A stretch of 43,808 bases of DNA from Egerieimonas sp900552095 (lineage in GTDB: Bacteria > Bacillota > Clostridia > Lachnospirales > Lachnospiraceae), in the NCBI GenBank assembly GCA_902469965.1, contig CABREP010000014.1, forward strand, positions 1 through 43,808, read 5' to 3'. The position numbers were made by a program, and so were the translations under genes. Positions 35,012 through 42,770 of this stretch are shown one piece after another. How positions within the stretch are numbered: the first letter of the stretch is position 1; the number at the start of each line of letters is the position of its first letter. The notes under the pieces were generated by a model. The model saw only the letters and a program-made list of their open reading frames with translations. It did not search any database and was not told the origin of the DNA.

Positions 35012-35310
35012 TATTCGTAATCCAGGCAGGCCCGCTCAGTTGTGTAGGGACGCACATAAGTATCCGCTACCTTTACATGCTCGGGATGCTTTCCATACAC
35101 AGCAATATCTTCCGCTGTCTCCAGAGTCGTAATCAGCGCCATATCATGGGTACTGGAAGGAATCGGCTCCTCCACAAATTCTACTGTGAGAAGACCGGGA
35201 ACCTTTCCCACCAGACTTTTCAGATTCTCTGCCATTGCCTTCTTCAGCTCCGGCTTTCTGGCTTCCTCAATCTCCGGTTTAAATTTCCACATAACGATAT
35301 GATGTACCAT
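35011..35310 (-). CDS. Dabb family stress-responsive protein
   Basis: This 99-residue protein has the Dabb (dimeric alpha/beta barrel) pattern: the start MVHHIVMWKFK, an internal GLLTVEFVEEP and a final HVKVADTYVRPY. Members are small homodimers; some bind small molecules or act as enzymes, but the role of this one is unknown. It is translationally coupled to the following membrane protein. AAAGGAGAG precedes the ATG, and its own promoter lies in the 60-bp gap behind the S41 gene. Confidence 0.92.
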   Translation of the reverse strand: MVHHIVMWKFKPEIEEARKPELKKAMAENLKSLVGKVPGLLTVEFVEEPIPSSTHDMALITTLETAEDIAVYGKHPEHVKVADTYVRPYTTERACLDYE

Positions 35311-35334
35311 AACTCTACTCTCCTTTCTCCATAA

Positions 35335-35363
35335 ATTGTAACATAAGCGGCTGACCTTGACAA
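35335..35363 (-). promoter_or_regulatory. Sigma-A promoter of the Dabb gene pair
   Basis: On the minus strand TTGTCA (35358-35363), a 17-bp spacer and TACAAT (35335-35340). It separates the Dabb pair transcriptionally from the MerR-S41 genes. Confidence 0.75.
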
Positions 35364-35370
35364 CCGCAAG

Positions 35371-37137
35371 CTACCCCAGAATCAGCTCTTCTGCTTTCTC
35401 CAGAAGTTCGTCCCTTTCCATACGCAGTCCTTCTACTGTGGGCCGGCACTCCACATCCGGCATAAGACCAACCCGCTGTGTCTGCCCTCCTTCCGGCGTA
35501 TAAACACCCATACCGGTAAAAGAGATTTCCAACCCGCCGGGAAGAGGCAGAATAGTTTTATTTCCATCTGCACCGATGGAAGGACTCCCCACTACCAGCG
35601 CCCCTGGCGCCTGGCGAAGCGCCATCACGGTGAATTCGCCATGACTCTGCGTGTATTCATCCATAAGCAGAATCACCTTCCCCCGGTAAAGCGGATATTC
35701 TTCCTCCTTCTCAGCAAGTCCTGCTTTCACAAGACTTCCTCCACCAGTATAGAAATTTTCATCCAAATAAAAGCTTCCTGGAAGCACTGGATTGGGCATT
35801 GCCATTCGGGCAAACTGCGCCGGTTCCTCCAGAAGATACTCTCCCAGATAATAACAAATAGGATAAGAAGGATAATATCGCAGGTCTACCACCAGTCCTT
35901 TTGTATCTGCAAACTTTTCCATCCATTCTTCCAGATCTCCCTCTTCCAGGGAAGACGGATCAATATATCCAATCTGTCCTTCCGCTATCAGTCCGCTCTT
36001 TTGGGGATTCTCCCGAAGAAATTGCTGATACTTCCCCGTCTTTACCATTAGTGTCAGCTGCTCCTCTCCCCGGATGATCTCTACCTGCGCCTTCTCACTT
36101 TTCACGCTTAAAAGAGGAATCTGAAGAGTCAAAGCAGTCTTATCCTCCTCAGGGACCGCAAAATAACCGCAGAGTTCCTGAATCCTGTCTTCCATCCGCA
36201 TTCCATCCACAGCTACTATAATATCTCCCGGCTGCAATTCGCAGCCTTCCTCCGGCACCCTCTCCACGACCACCTGACCATCTATCATCTGATAATTGAT
36301 CGGAAGCATATAGCTGCCATAGAAATAATAAATTCCTCCTCGATTATCCTGCAGCGCCACGTGTCCGTCTCCGGTCTTAGCCGCCAGAGCCGAAAGCACA
36401 AGAATATAGTCCCGTTTGCTTTCCGCCTTTACCATATCAGAAATTCCTTCCCGAAGAGCCTGATTCCAGTCCGTTTTTGTCAGATCCAAATAAGGGGAAT
36501 AATAGGCATAGGCATTCCAGAACCTGAAAAGCCCCAAGAGCTTACTGCCGTCATCTTCCGGCTTAACAGCCCTTCCCTGCTCATTTTCAAAATTCACTCC
36601 CACTTCTGTAAGATAAGCGTAACTCTCTCTTCGGTCTGTCACAATTGTCCTGGAAAGTTTTTCCAGATAACTGCAAAGCTCTTCTCCCAGAAAATCCCTG
36701 TCTGAAATCCAGGCGAGATCTGGTTCAATCAGCCCTTTTTCTTCCTGCAGTTTCAGAACTTCCTCTGCATTCGCTCCATTCTCCTCTTCAAAGGGAAATC
36801 GGGAAAGCCAGGCGGTTAGAATTTCATTTACTTCCTCCCCGCTATTTGCCTGAAGGACTTCCGGCATGATCCGGAACAACTCTGCATCCCAGTTTATGCT
36901 TCCATCCAGCACCGAAGGATGCCGGTACTTAACAAATCCCCATACCCGGCACAGCTTATAAAGAGATTCCTCCTGGATCCCGGTGATCTCTCCAAGAGAA
37001 ATCCCGGATCCATAGGCAAACTCCCGATCTGCCTCCCTCCCTGTTTTGGGCTGATCCATCTTCCAGGCCCAATAGCAGATTACGCCTCCGGCCGCCAGCA
37101 GACACACCGCCAGAAAAATCCCCAGTTTTTTCTTCAC
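35371..37137 (-). CDS. S41 family (tail-specific/tricorn-like) peptidase, membrane-anchored
   Basis: This 588-residue protein has an N-terminal TM/signal anchor (4-24). The S41 catalytic domain includes TGDGHVAL, a PDZ-like middle (VVVERVPEEGCELQPGDIIVAVDG, about 285-315), a core ending VVDLRYYPSYP and a nucleophile motif TQSHGE with Ser498. It is expected on the outer face of the membrane, cleaving peptides or protein C-termini. It follows merR by 15 bp. Its closest architecture is the CtpA/tricorn-core group of extracellular proteases. Confidence 0.9.
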   Translation of the reverse strand: MKKKLGIFLAVCLLAAGGVICYWAWKMDQPKTGREADREFAYGSGISLGEITGIQEESLYKLCRVWGFVKYRHPSVLDGSINWDAELFRIMPEVLQANSGEEVNEILTAWLSRFPFEEENGANAEEVLKLQEEKGLIEPDLAWISDRDFLGEELCSYLEKLSRTIVTDRRESYAYLTEVGVNFENEQGRAVKPEDDGSKLLGLFRFWNAYAYYSPYLDLTKTDWNQALREGISDMVKAESKRDYILVLSALAAKTGDGHVALQDNRGGIYYFYGSYMLPINYQMIDGQVVVERVPEEGCELQPGDIIVAVDGMRMEDRIQELCGYFAVPEEDKTALTLQIPLLSVKSEKAQVEIIRGEEQLTLMVKTGKYQQFLRENPQKSGLIAEGQIGYIDPSSLEEGDLEEWMEKFADTKGLVVDLRYYPSYPICYYLGEYLLEEPAQFARMAMPNPVLPGSFYLDENFYTGGGSLVKAGLAEKEEEYPLYRGKVILLMDEYTQSHGEFTVMALRQAPGALVVGSPSIGADGNKTILPLPGGLEISFTGMGVYTPEGGQTQRVGLMPDVECRPTVEGLRMERDELLEKAEELILG

Positions 37138-37152
37138 TGCAGTCCCTCCTTT

Positions 37153-38025
37153 TTATCCCTCCAGATTCCGGTATGGGAACAGCGTAGCCACAAAAATGCT
37201 GACTTCTGATATTCCAAGCACAACCGCCAGAACAAAGTCCCCGGTCTGGAAACCGTAGAGCAGTGTGATGAGAAAGAAAAGTCCCACCGGAACCAGGGCG
37301 GTACGCATCCTTCGCAGCCATTTATATTTTTTCTCTGACATTCCCTTCGGCATATAATCTTCCGTGTTTACCATTTCACAGGTCACAGAAGCACCATAAC
37401 GTCCGTTTGCCCGGTAAGCCGTATACTCAATCCCGTCGATGGTAAATTCCGGAAACATCCCTTCTTTTGTGATCACCAGATTCAGGTTGTTTTCTGCTGC
37501 ATAAGCCAGAAGGGCTTCTGTAAATTCCTTTTTATTCAGGCACATACTGTCGGGCATAAACGTAAAGGTACGCTTCGCCTCCGCCCGGGCCATCGCTTTG
37601 TAATCCGACAGAAAATCTGCGAACAGTGCGCCGTTCTTCTCTTCTTTCTCTATCTCTTCCAGATACTGTTCCGCCTGGAGCTGATCCAGCTCTCTCTCCC
37701 GGATCCGTTCACAAAATCTGAGCGCTCCTTCCAGCTGTGCTTTCTCCCGCTCCAGTTTCTCCTTCTGCATTTCCAGAACTGTCCCCAGTTCCAGTTCCCC
37801 GTCCAGCATCCGCCGTATCTCTTCAATAGAGATTCCCAGCTTCCGGAACAGCTTGATCTCATTCAGCCGGCTGATTTCTGCCTCTCCATAAACCCGGTAA
37901 TCATTTTCCAGATTGCGCTCCGGATGAAGAAGCCCCTGCTTCTCATAGTAACGGATATTCTGTCTGCTGATGCCGGTTCTCTCCTCAACCTCTTTGATAT
38001 TCATTCTATTTTTTGCTCCTGTCAT
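37153..38025 (-). CDS. MerR family regulator with C-terminal membrane segments
   Basis: The 290-residue protein begins with a MerR DNA-binding domain (about 8-78; MNIKEVEERTGISRQNIRYY, YRVYGEAEISRL). A dimerisation coiled coil (about 82-130) and a mixed domain (150-235) follow. Two hydrophobic segments at 243-259 and 264-283 are predicted to cross the membrane. MerR proteins are normally soluble, so this is an unusual layout. GGGAGG precedes the ATG. The promoter upstream has a 19-bp spacer, as MerR-activated promoters do, suggesting autoregulation together with the S41 gene behind it. Confidence 0.9.
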   Translation of the reverse strand: MTGAKNRMNIKEVEERTGISRQNIRYYEKQGLLHPERNLENDYRVYGEAEISRLNEIKLFRKLGISIEEIRRMLDGELELGTVLEMQKEKLEREKAQLEGALRFCERIRERELDQLQAEQYLEEIEKEEKNGALFADFLSDYKAMARAEAKRTFTFMPDSMCLNKKEFTEALLAYAAENNLNLVITKEGMFPEFTIDGIEYTAYRANGRYGASVTCEMVNTEDYMPKGMSEKKYKWLRRMRTALVPVGLFFLITLLYGFQTGDFVLAVVLGISEVSIFVATLFPYRNLEG

Positions 38026-38061
38026 AGTTTTTTCCTCCCTTACGTTCTTTTATTTGTCTGA

Positions 38062-38092
38062 ATCATAAGGGATATAGCAGGTATAAGGTCAA
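38062..38092 (-). promoter_or_regulatory. MerR-type promoter with 19-bp spacer
   Basis: On the minus strand TTGACC (38087-38092), a 19-bp spacer and TATGAT (38062-38067). The long spacer is the hallmark of MerR-activated promoters. The -35 box lies within the dyad ATAAGGT-ATTG-ACCTTAT and overlaps the stop codon of the alcohol dehydrogenase gene. It would drive merR and the S41 gene. Confidence 0.65.
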
Positions 38093-39129
38093 TACCTTAT
38101 GGCAATTTTTATGACATGATCCTTCTTTTTCTCAAAAATATCATACGCATCCATGATATGCGCGAAATCCATCCGGTGAGTAATCAAAAATCCCGTATCC
38201 AGTTTTCCGCAGGAAATGAGATTCATAATCTCTTCACAGTCGCTGCCATCTACTCCGCCGGTCTTGAAGGTCAGATTTTTCCCATACATAACAGGAAGCG
38301 GAAGAATCTGATCTTCCTCGTACATGGCCACCACAATCACAATGGCATTTGGCCTGGCAATCTGCCAGGCAAGGCAGAAAGTCTTTGCAGCTCCCGCCGC
38401 CTCAAAAACCCGGTCCGCACCGCGCCCGCCTGTCTCTCGAAGCACGCTTTTTTCTATTTCCTCTTTTCCCGGAACCAGAACTACATCTGCCAGCCCCTGT
38501 TCCTTTGCCAGGGCAAGACGGCTTTCATCTGGATCAATGGCGATAATCTTCGCCGGAGTATAGAGGCGGGCGCACATCATAGTGCAAAGTCCCGCAGGCC
38601 CGGCACCGATCACAGCCACCGTATCTGCAGGCTTTAATTCCCCGATTTTTGCCGCCCAGTATCCGGTCGCCAGAATATCTCCCACAAAGAGCGCCTGCTC
38701 ATCCGACACAGAATCAGGGATCCTGGTCAGCGCATGGTCTGCATAGGGAACCCGTACATACTCCGCCTGTCCCCCGTCAATCCGGCATCCCAGCGCCCAG
38801 CCGCCATTTTTATCCGTACAGTTATTGACAAATCCTTTCCGGCAGAAAAAACATTCCCCACAGAATGTCTCCACATTGACCGAAACCCGATCTCCGGATT
38901 TTACCTTCCGCACCTGGCTTCCCGTCTCCACTACCTGTCCCACAAACTCATGTCCCAGGGTAACTCCCGGCACTGCTCTCGGAACGGCTCCATGCTTGAT
39001 ATGTATATCACTGGAACAGATGGTAGTAAGCGTTACTCTGATCAGTGCATCCCGGGGATCCAGAATTCTAGGAATCCTCCTCTTCTCCAGAGCCACCCTT
39101 CCTTCCCCCCGGTATACGACTGCCCTCAT
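38089..39129 (-). CDS. Zinc-binding alcohol dehydrogenase (MDR family)
   Basis: This 346-residue cytosolic oxidoreductase has a catalytic zinc site (Cys in TICSSDIH and GHEF) and a structural zinc site (CGECFFCRKGFVNNC). The Rossmann motif is VIGAGPAGLC. It resembles secondary alcohol or threonine-type dehydrogenases; the cofactor and substrate are not evident. AAAGGAGG is upstream. It lies 25 bp after rsmH and its final codons carry the MerR promoter. It could reduce acetaldehyde from the PhnX reaction, but it is 35 kb away and nothing ties them. Confidence 0.92.
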   Translation of the reverse strand: MRAVVYRGEGRVALEKRRIPRILDPRDALIRVTLTTICSSDIHIKHGAVPRAVPGVTLGHEFVGQVVETGSQVRKVKSGDRVSVNVETFCGECFFCRKGFVNNCTDKNGGWALGCRIDGGQAEYVRVPYADHALTRIPDSVSDEQALFVGDILATGYWAAKIGELKPADTVAVIGAGPAGLCTMMCARLYTPAKIIAIDPDESRLALAKEQGLADVVLVPGKEEIEKSVLRETGGRGADRVFEAAGAAKTFCLAWQIARPNAIVIVVAMYEEDQILPLPVMYGKNLTFKTGGVDGSDCEEIMNLISCGKLDTGFLITHRMDFAHIMDAYDIFEKKKDHVIKIAIRY

Positions 39130-39154
39130 TTCTTTCTCCGTAAAAACCCCTCCT

Positions 39155-40198
39155 TTAAGCTCTGATGGCCCAGCGCATCTTCGTGGATCTCGCCCGGCTG
39201 TTCCTGCTGCATTCCTCCGCCGAAGGACGGATCACATCTTTTGCGATTTCCCGGTAAATACCTTCCCGGTACATCCTCTGAAAAGCTTTTTTGACCAGCC
39301 TGTCCTCCCCTGAATGAAACGTCAGGACAGCCACCCGCCCTCCGCTTTTCAGCAGATCGGGCAGCTTCTCCAGAAATTCTTCCAGCACCTCAAACTCCCG
39401 GTTTACATCAATCCGCAAAGCCTGAAACGTTCTGGCGCAGGATTTTTTTATCTGCTCCTTCCGCTCCTTCTCCGGAAGAAAGTTTAATGCCTTCTCGATC
39501 ACCTGCTGTAGCTGTATGGTAGTCTGAATCTTCTTTCCTTTCCGCTGTTCCCGTATCACCGCCTGGGCGATCTGCCGGGCATAAGGCTCATCTGCATTCT
39601 CAGTCAGCATCCCCTCCAGTTCCGGCTGAGTGATATCCGCCAGACGTTCCGCCGCCGATATGCCCTCCCGGGGATTGAGCCGCAGATCCAGAGGTCCTTC
39701 AAACTTATAGGTAAATCCCCGCTCAGGATTATCAATCTGCATGGAGGAGACGCCCAGATCCGCCAGTACAAAATCAAACGGGCCGGATTCGGGAAGAAGC
39801 TGATCCGCATCTGCAAAATTTAGCAACTTTGCCGTCAGAATATCCAGACCGTATCCTTTCGCTCTCAGACGCTCCTCTGTTTTCTGGATCTCAATAGGAT
39901 CCACATCCAGGCCGTAGAGATGTCCCCGGCCTTCCAGACATTTTAGCATGGCTGAGGAATGTCCTCCGTATCCCAGCGTTGCATCCAGACCTGTCTGACC
40001 TGGCTGTATTTTGAGAAACTCCAGGATTTCCTTGACGCAAATTGAGATATGCATCCCCGCCGGAGTGCTTCCTTTGCGGATAACCTTCTCTACGGTATCC
40101 TTATATTTCTCCGGCTGCAGTTCTTTATATTTTTCCTGATAAGACCTGGGATGCGTCCCCTTATAGCGCCCCCGCCGTTTATGCTCTTTCTGTTCCAT
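39155..40198 (-). CDS. rsmH: RsmH-family 16S rRNA methyltransferase, N-terminally extended form
   Basis: This 347-residue SAM-dependent enzyme is related to the m4C1402 methyltransferase of 16S rRNA. It has the SAM motif LDATLGYGGHSS, the internal RsmH insertion and the FHSGEDRLVKKAF block (usually FHSLEDR). It carries about 40 extra basic residues at the N-terminus. It lies outside the division cluster, with no mraZ or ftsL beside it. In Lachnospiraceae a second, longer RsmH can coexist with the canonical one, so this may be that paralogue. Its start overlaps the DegV gene by 20 bp. Confidence 0.88.
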   Translation of the reverse strand: MEQKEHKRRGRYKGTHPRSYQEKYKELQPEKYKDTVEKVIRKGSTPAGMHISICVKEILEFLKIQPGQTGLDATLGYGGHSSAMLKCLEGRGHLYGLDVDPIEIQKTEERLRAKGYGLDILTAKLLNFADADQLLPESGPFDFVLADLGVSSMQIDNPERGFTYKFEGPLDLRLNPREGISAAERLADITQPELEGMLTENADEPYARQIAQAVIREQRKGKKIQTTIQLQQVIEKALNFLPEKERKEQIKKSCARTFQALRIDVNREFEVLEEFLEKLPDLLKSGGRVAVLTFHSGEDRLVKKAFQRMYREGIYREIAKDVIRPSAEECSRNSRARSTKMRWAIRA

Positions 40199-41051
40199 CA
40201 GCTTCCCCCTCTATAAATAAAACTCCCAGCGTTCCCGGACCACAGTGGCTGGAAATCACGCCGCCAGCCCGGGTGATCAGAATCTCATCAAAAAGGTGGA
40301 GTTCTTCCAGCCAGATTCTTACCTTCTCCACCGTCTGTTCTTCACACCCTGAATGTGTGATAAAAACCCTGTCTTTCCGGGCCAGGCAGAGCGCTTCCTT
40401 TAAATCTTTTGTATAATCCAGAAGAACTTTCTCCATTTTTCCGCGGTACTTTTTCTCCGGATTCATTTTTCCATTTTCCACCACAATCTTCGGATGCAGT
40501 TTCAGCGCGCTCCCCGCCAGGGCAGCTACGCCGCTGCATCTGCCTCCGCGGTGCAAATACGTCAGTGTATCTACCACAAAGCTTGCCCGCACCAGAGGTT
40601 TTAACTCCTCCATGCGTGCTGCGATCTGCGCCGCTTTTTCCCCCTCTTTTGCCATCACGGCCGCCTCGATCACCAGAAGCCCGATTCCGGTGGAAAGACT
40701 GGCTGAATCAATGACTGTAACCCGGTCTGAGGCATCCAGTTCCTCTGCCGCCAGCCGCATCACATTTGCAGAAGTGGACATTTCTTCCGAAATTGCAAAG
40801 CATACGATCTCGCAGCCATTTTCTATGTAGGGACGAAACAGTTCCACTGCTCTGTCAAAGGCCGGCGCCGAAGTCTTGGGCGTGGTCTTATGCTCATCTG
40901 ACCAGCGATAAATTTCCTCCGGCGTAAGATCCACCCCGTCCTCATATTCCTGTTCTCCCAGGAGGATATGCAGCGGCAGTACAGATACTTCATATTTTTC
41001 CAACAGCCCGGCACTTAAATCGCAGGTGCTGTCTGCAATGATTTTTACCAT
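40179..41051 (-). CDS. DegV family protein (FakB-like fatty acid binding)
   Basis: This 290-residue soluble protein begins VKIIADSTCDLS, the DegV signature, and has the ligand-binding motif TTPKTSAPA and a final GPGTLGVLF. DegV/FakB proteins hold a fatty acid for phosphorylation by FakA, which is encoded at 15867-17537. Which fatty acid it prefers cannot be read from the sequence. The promoter has a TATAAT at 41087-41092 with an unclear -35. It overlaps rsmH by 20 bp. Confidence 0.93.
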   Translation of the reverse strand: MVKIIADSTCDLSAGLLEKYEVSVLPLHILLGEQEYEDGVDLTPEEIYRWSDEHKTTPKTSAPAFDRAVELFRPYIENGCEIVCFAISEEMSTSANVMRLAAEELDASDRVTVIDSASLSTGIGLLVIEAAVMAKEGEKAAQIAARMEELKPLVRASFVVDTLTYLHRGGRCSGVAALAGSALKLHPKIVVENGKMNPEKKYRGKMEKVLLDYTKDLKEALCLARKDRVFITHSGCEEQTVEKVRIWLEELHLFDEILITRAGGVISSHCGPGTLGVLFIEGEADGTERA

Positions 41052-41086
41052 TTTTTTACCTTCCTTTTCTCCGTCTTCTTTCTTCT

Positions 41087-41092
41087 ATTATA
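41087..41092 (-). promoter_or_regulatory. -10 element upstream of degV
   Basis: On the minus strand TATAAT at 41087-41092, without a convincing -35 box. It lies 36 bases before the degV start. Confidence 0.45.
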
Positions 41093-41124
41093 ACCGCATT
41101 CCTTCAGAAAAACGATGAGATTTT

Positions 41125-41604
41125 TTATTTATGATACGGTTCCCCGTTTATAATCCGATAACTTCTGTAAATCTGCTCCAGCAAAATTACCCGCATCAGC
41201 TGATGGGGAAAAGTCATTCTGGAAAAACTCAATGCATAATCCGATCTATTCAGCACCGGCTCGCCCAGGCCAATTGAGCCTCCGATCACAAATTGAATGT
41301 GACTCTTCCCCTGTATGCCCAGGCGGTCGATCTTCTCTGCCAGTTCTTCCGAAGTCAGCTGTTTTCCTTTGATTTCCAGTGTGACCACATAGGCATCTTC
41401 CCGGATGTACTTTAAAATACGCTCCGCCTCTTTCTCACGGATCATCGTTTCCATACCTTCGCCGGCCTGATCCGGCGTTTTTTCATCTGCCACCTCGATT
41501 ACTTCCAGCTTGCAGTAACGCGAAAGACGCTTGCTATATTCCGAAATGGCATCTTTTAAATACTTTTCTTTTAATTTTCCTACTGTAATTATCGTGATTT
41601 TCAT
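41125..41604 (-). CDS. rlmH: 23S rRNA (pseudouridine1915-N3)-methyltransferase RlmH
   Basis: This 159-residue SPOUT enzyme methylates pseudouridine 1915 of 23S rRNA. It begins MKITIITVGKLKEKYL, has the SAM-binding segment FVIGGSIGLGEPV and ends LLEQIYRSYRIINGEPYHK, the invariant RlmH C-terminus. Its length equals the family norm. It lies 6 bp downstream of the AlkD-like gene. Confidence 0.97.
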   Translation of the reverse strand: MKITIITVGKLKEKYLKDAISEYSKRLSRYCKLEVIEVADEKTPDQAGEGMETMIREKEAERILKYIREDAYVVTLEIKGKQLTSEELAEKIDRLGIQGKSHIQFVIGGSIGLGEPVLNRSDYALSFSRMTFPHQLMRVILLEQIYRSYRIINGEPYHK

Positions 41605-41610
41605 TTCTTT

Positions 41611-42306
41611 TTACCGCTTCAGGAGGTTCAGCTCCTCTTTTTCTTCTCTGCTCACCCGAAAGGATTCCCGTATTTTCTGAATTGCTTTATTGTGCGTAAA
41701 AGGATCCATCTGATTATCAAGAAGAAAAGCCTTCGTCTTTTCCGGAAATTTTATATAGCAGACAGAAATTACCCAGGCCGCTGCCATTTTCACATAATAC
41801 CCTTCATGACGGACTTCCCCGCAGATGCTAAGTACCCGGTCGATATAATCTTCCTTCACAAAATAGTCCAGAAGAGAAACCAGGGCAAAACGCACTTCAT
41901 ATTCTCCCGGCCTGTCCAGATATTTCTGAAGATAGGAAAAGCTTTCCTCCGGATATTGGCCCATAAACTTCCAGGTACTGCAACAGCAGTCACAGACTGC
42001 CCAGTTGGAAATCCGCGGAACAAAGCGATCCAGCCATACAAAACGCATGGACAGCTCCATTTTGGCATAGCCGATCACCAGCCCCTCCAGCATGATCTCC
42101 TCGTGAAAGGCCGAAGAAGGATCCTGTGCTTCCGCCTCCCTCAGATAAAGACCGAAATCTCTCTTTGCCACCTCCCGGGCAATCTGCCGTATCGCAGGCA
42201 TTCGTACCCCCAGCACCCGATCTGTCCCCGGCATCAGTTTCTTATTAAAAATTCTGTAATCCTCTTCTGCCAGTTCTTCCAGACGTTTCCTGATCTCCTC
42301 TATCAT
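41611..42306 (-). CDS. DNA alkylation repair protein (AlkD-like)
   Basis: This 231-residue HEAT-like repeat protein belongs to the DNA_alkylation family (Pfam PF08713). AlkD-type members remove alkylated purines without base flipping. The chain shows the expected helical repeats, for example FGLYLREAEAQDPSS, SNWAVCDCCC and KMAAAWVISVCY. It overlaps the upstream gene by four bases (ATGA), giving translational coupling. The true substrate is not established; some family members lack glycosylase activity. Confidence 0.88.
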   Translation of the reverse strand: MIEEIRKRLEELAEEDYRIFNKKLMPGTDRVLGVRMPAIRQIAREVAKRDFGLYLREAEAQDPSSAFHEEIMLEGLVIGYAKMELSMRFVWLDRFVPRISNWAVCDCCCSTWKFMGQYPEESFSYLQKYLDRPGEYEVRFALVSLLDYFVKEDYIDRVLSICGEVRHEGYYVKMAAAWVISVCYIKFPEKTKAFLLDNQMDPFTHNKAIQKIRESFRVSREEKEELNLLKR

Positions 42307-42656
42307 GCTTTCGTCCCTGTCTCCTGATATGCTTCCGCCGCTTCCTTCAAAACTTCGAGGAAACTGTTCTCTCCCAGAGTATTGATCTTAAAAAACATAG
42401 CTTCGCTTCCTCCGGTGGAGGCAGCCATCACACTTAATTCTCCATCATATCCGAGGGTGGTAACAGTAAGGCTGACCCGGTTTCCACCCACAGCGCTGTA
42501 CCTCTCAAACGCCTGCATACAGCACCTGGTCTCACCCAGTTCCGCCCACATCTCTTCCTCCAGGGAAGCCGTGCCGCTTTTTGCTAGAATCTGTTTCTTA
42601 ATATAATCCGTAAAATTATAAATATCACCCCGAAGATATTTCTTGTAAGATGCCAT
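42303..42656 (-). CDS. Small protein of unknown function (DUF6054-like)
   Basis: This 117-residue soluble protein is predicted to be helix-beta-helix. Residues such as DYIKKQILAKSGTASLEEE and GSEAMFFKINTLGENSFLE suggest a small domain that may bind a ligand. I recall it as DUF6054, with moderate certainty. It is first in a run with the AlkD-like gene and rlmH, sharing an ATGA overlap. AAAGGAG precedes the ATG. Function unknown. Confidence 0.8.
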   Translation of the reverse strand: MASYKKYLRGDIYNFTDYIKKQILAKSGTASLEEEMWAELGETRCCMQAFERYSAVGGNRVSLTVTTLGYDGELSVMAASTGGSEAMFFKINTLGENSFLEVLKEAAEAYQETGTKA

Positions 42657-42703
42657 AAATACTCCTTTCTGCAGACAGACTGCCGCTCAGAACCTGATAA
42701 GCA

Positions 42704-42751
42704 AAACAGATGCAAATTTCAAGCGCCAAACTTACAAATTTACATCTGTTT
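42704..42751 (-). terminator. Terminator after gltA (long stem)
   Basis: AAACAGATGCAAATTT and AAATTTACATCTGTTT form a 16-bp stem with one G-U pair and a 16-base loop, followed on the minus strand by TTTT. It is A/T-rich for a terminator but is well placed between gltA and the next gene. Confidence 0.65.
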
Positions 42752-42770
42752 CTCCTCAGGTAACCATCAT

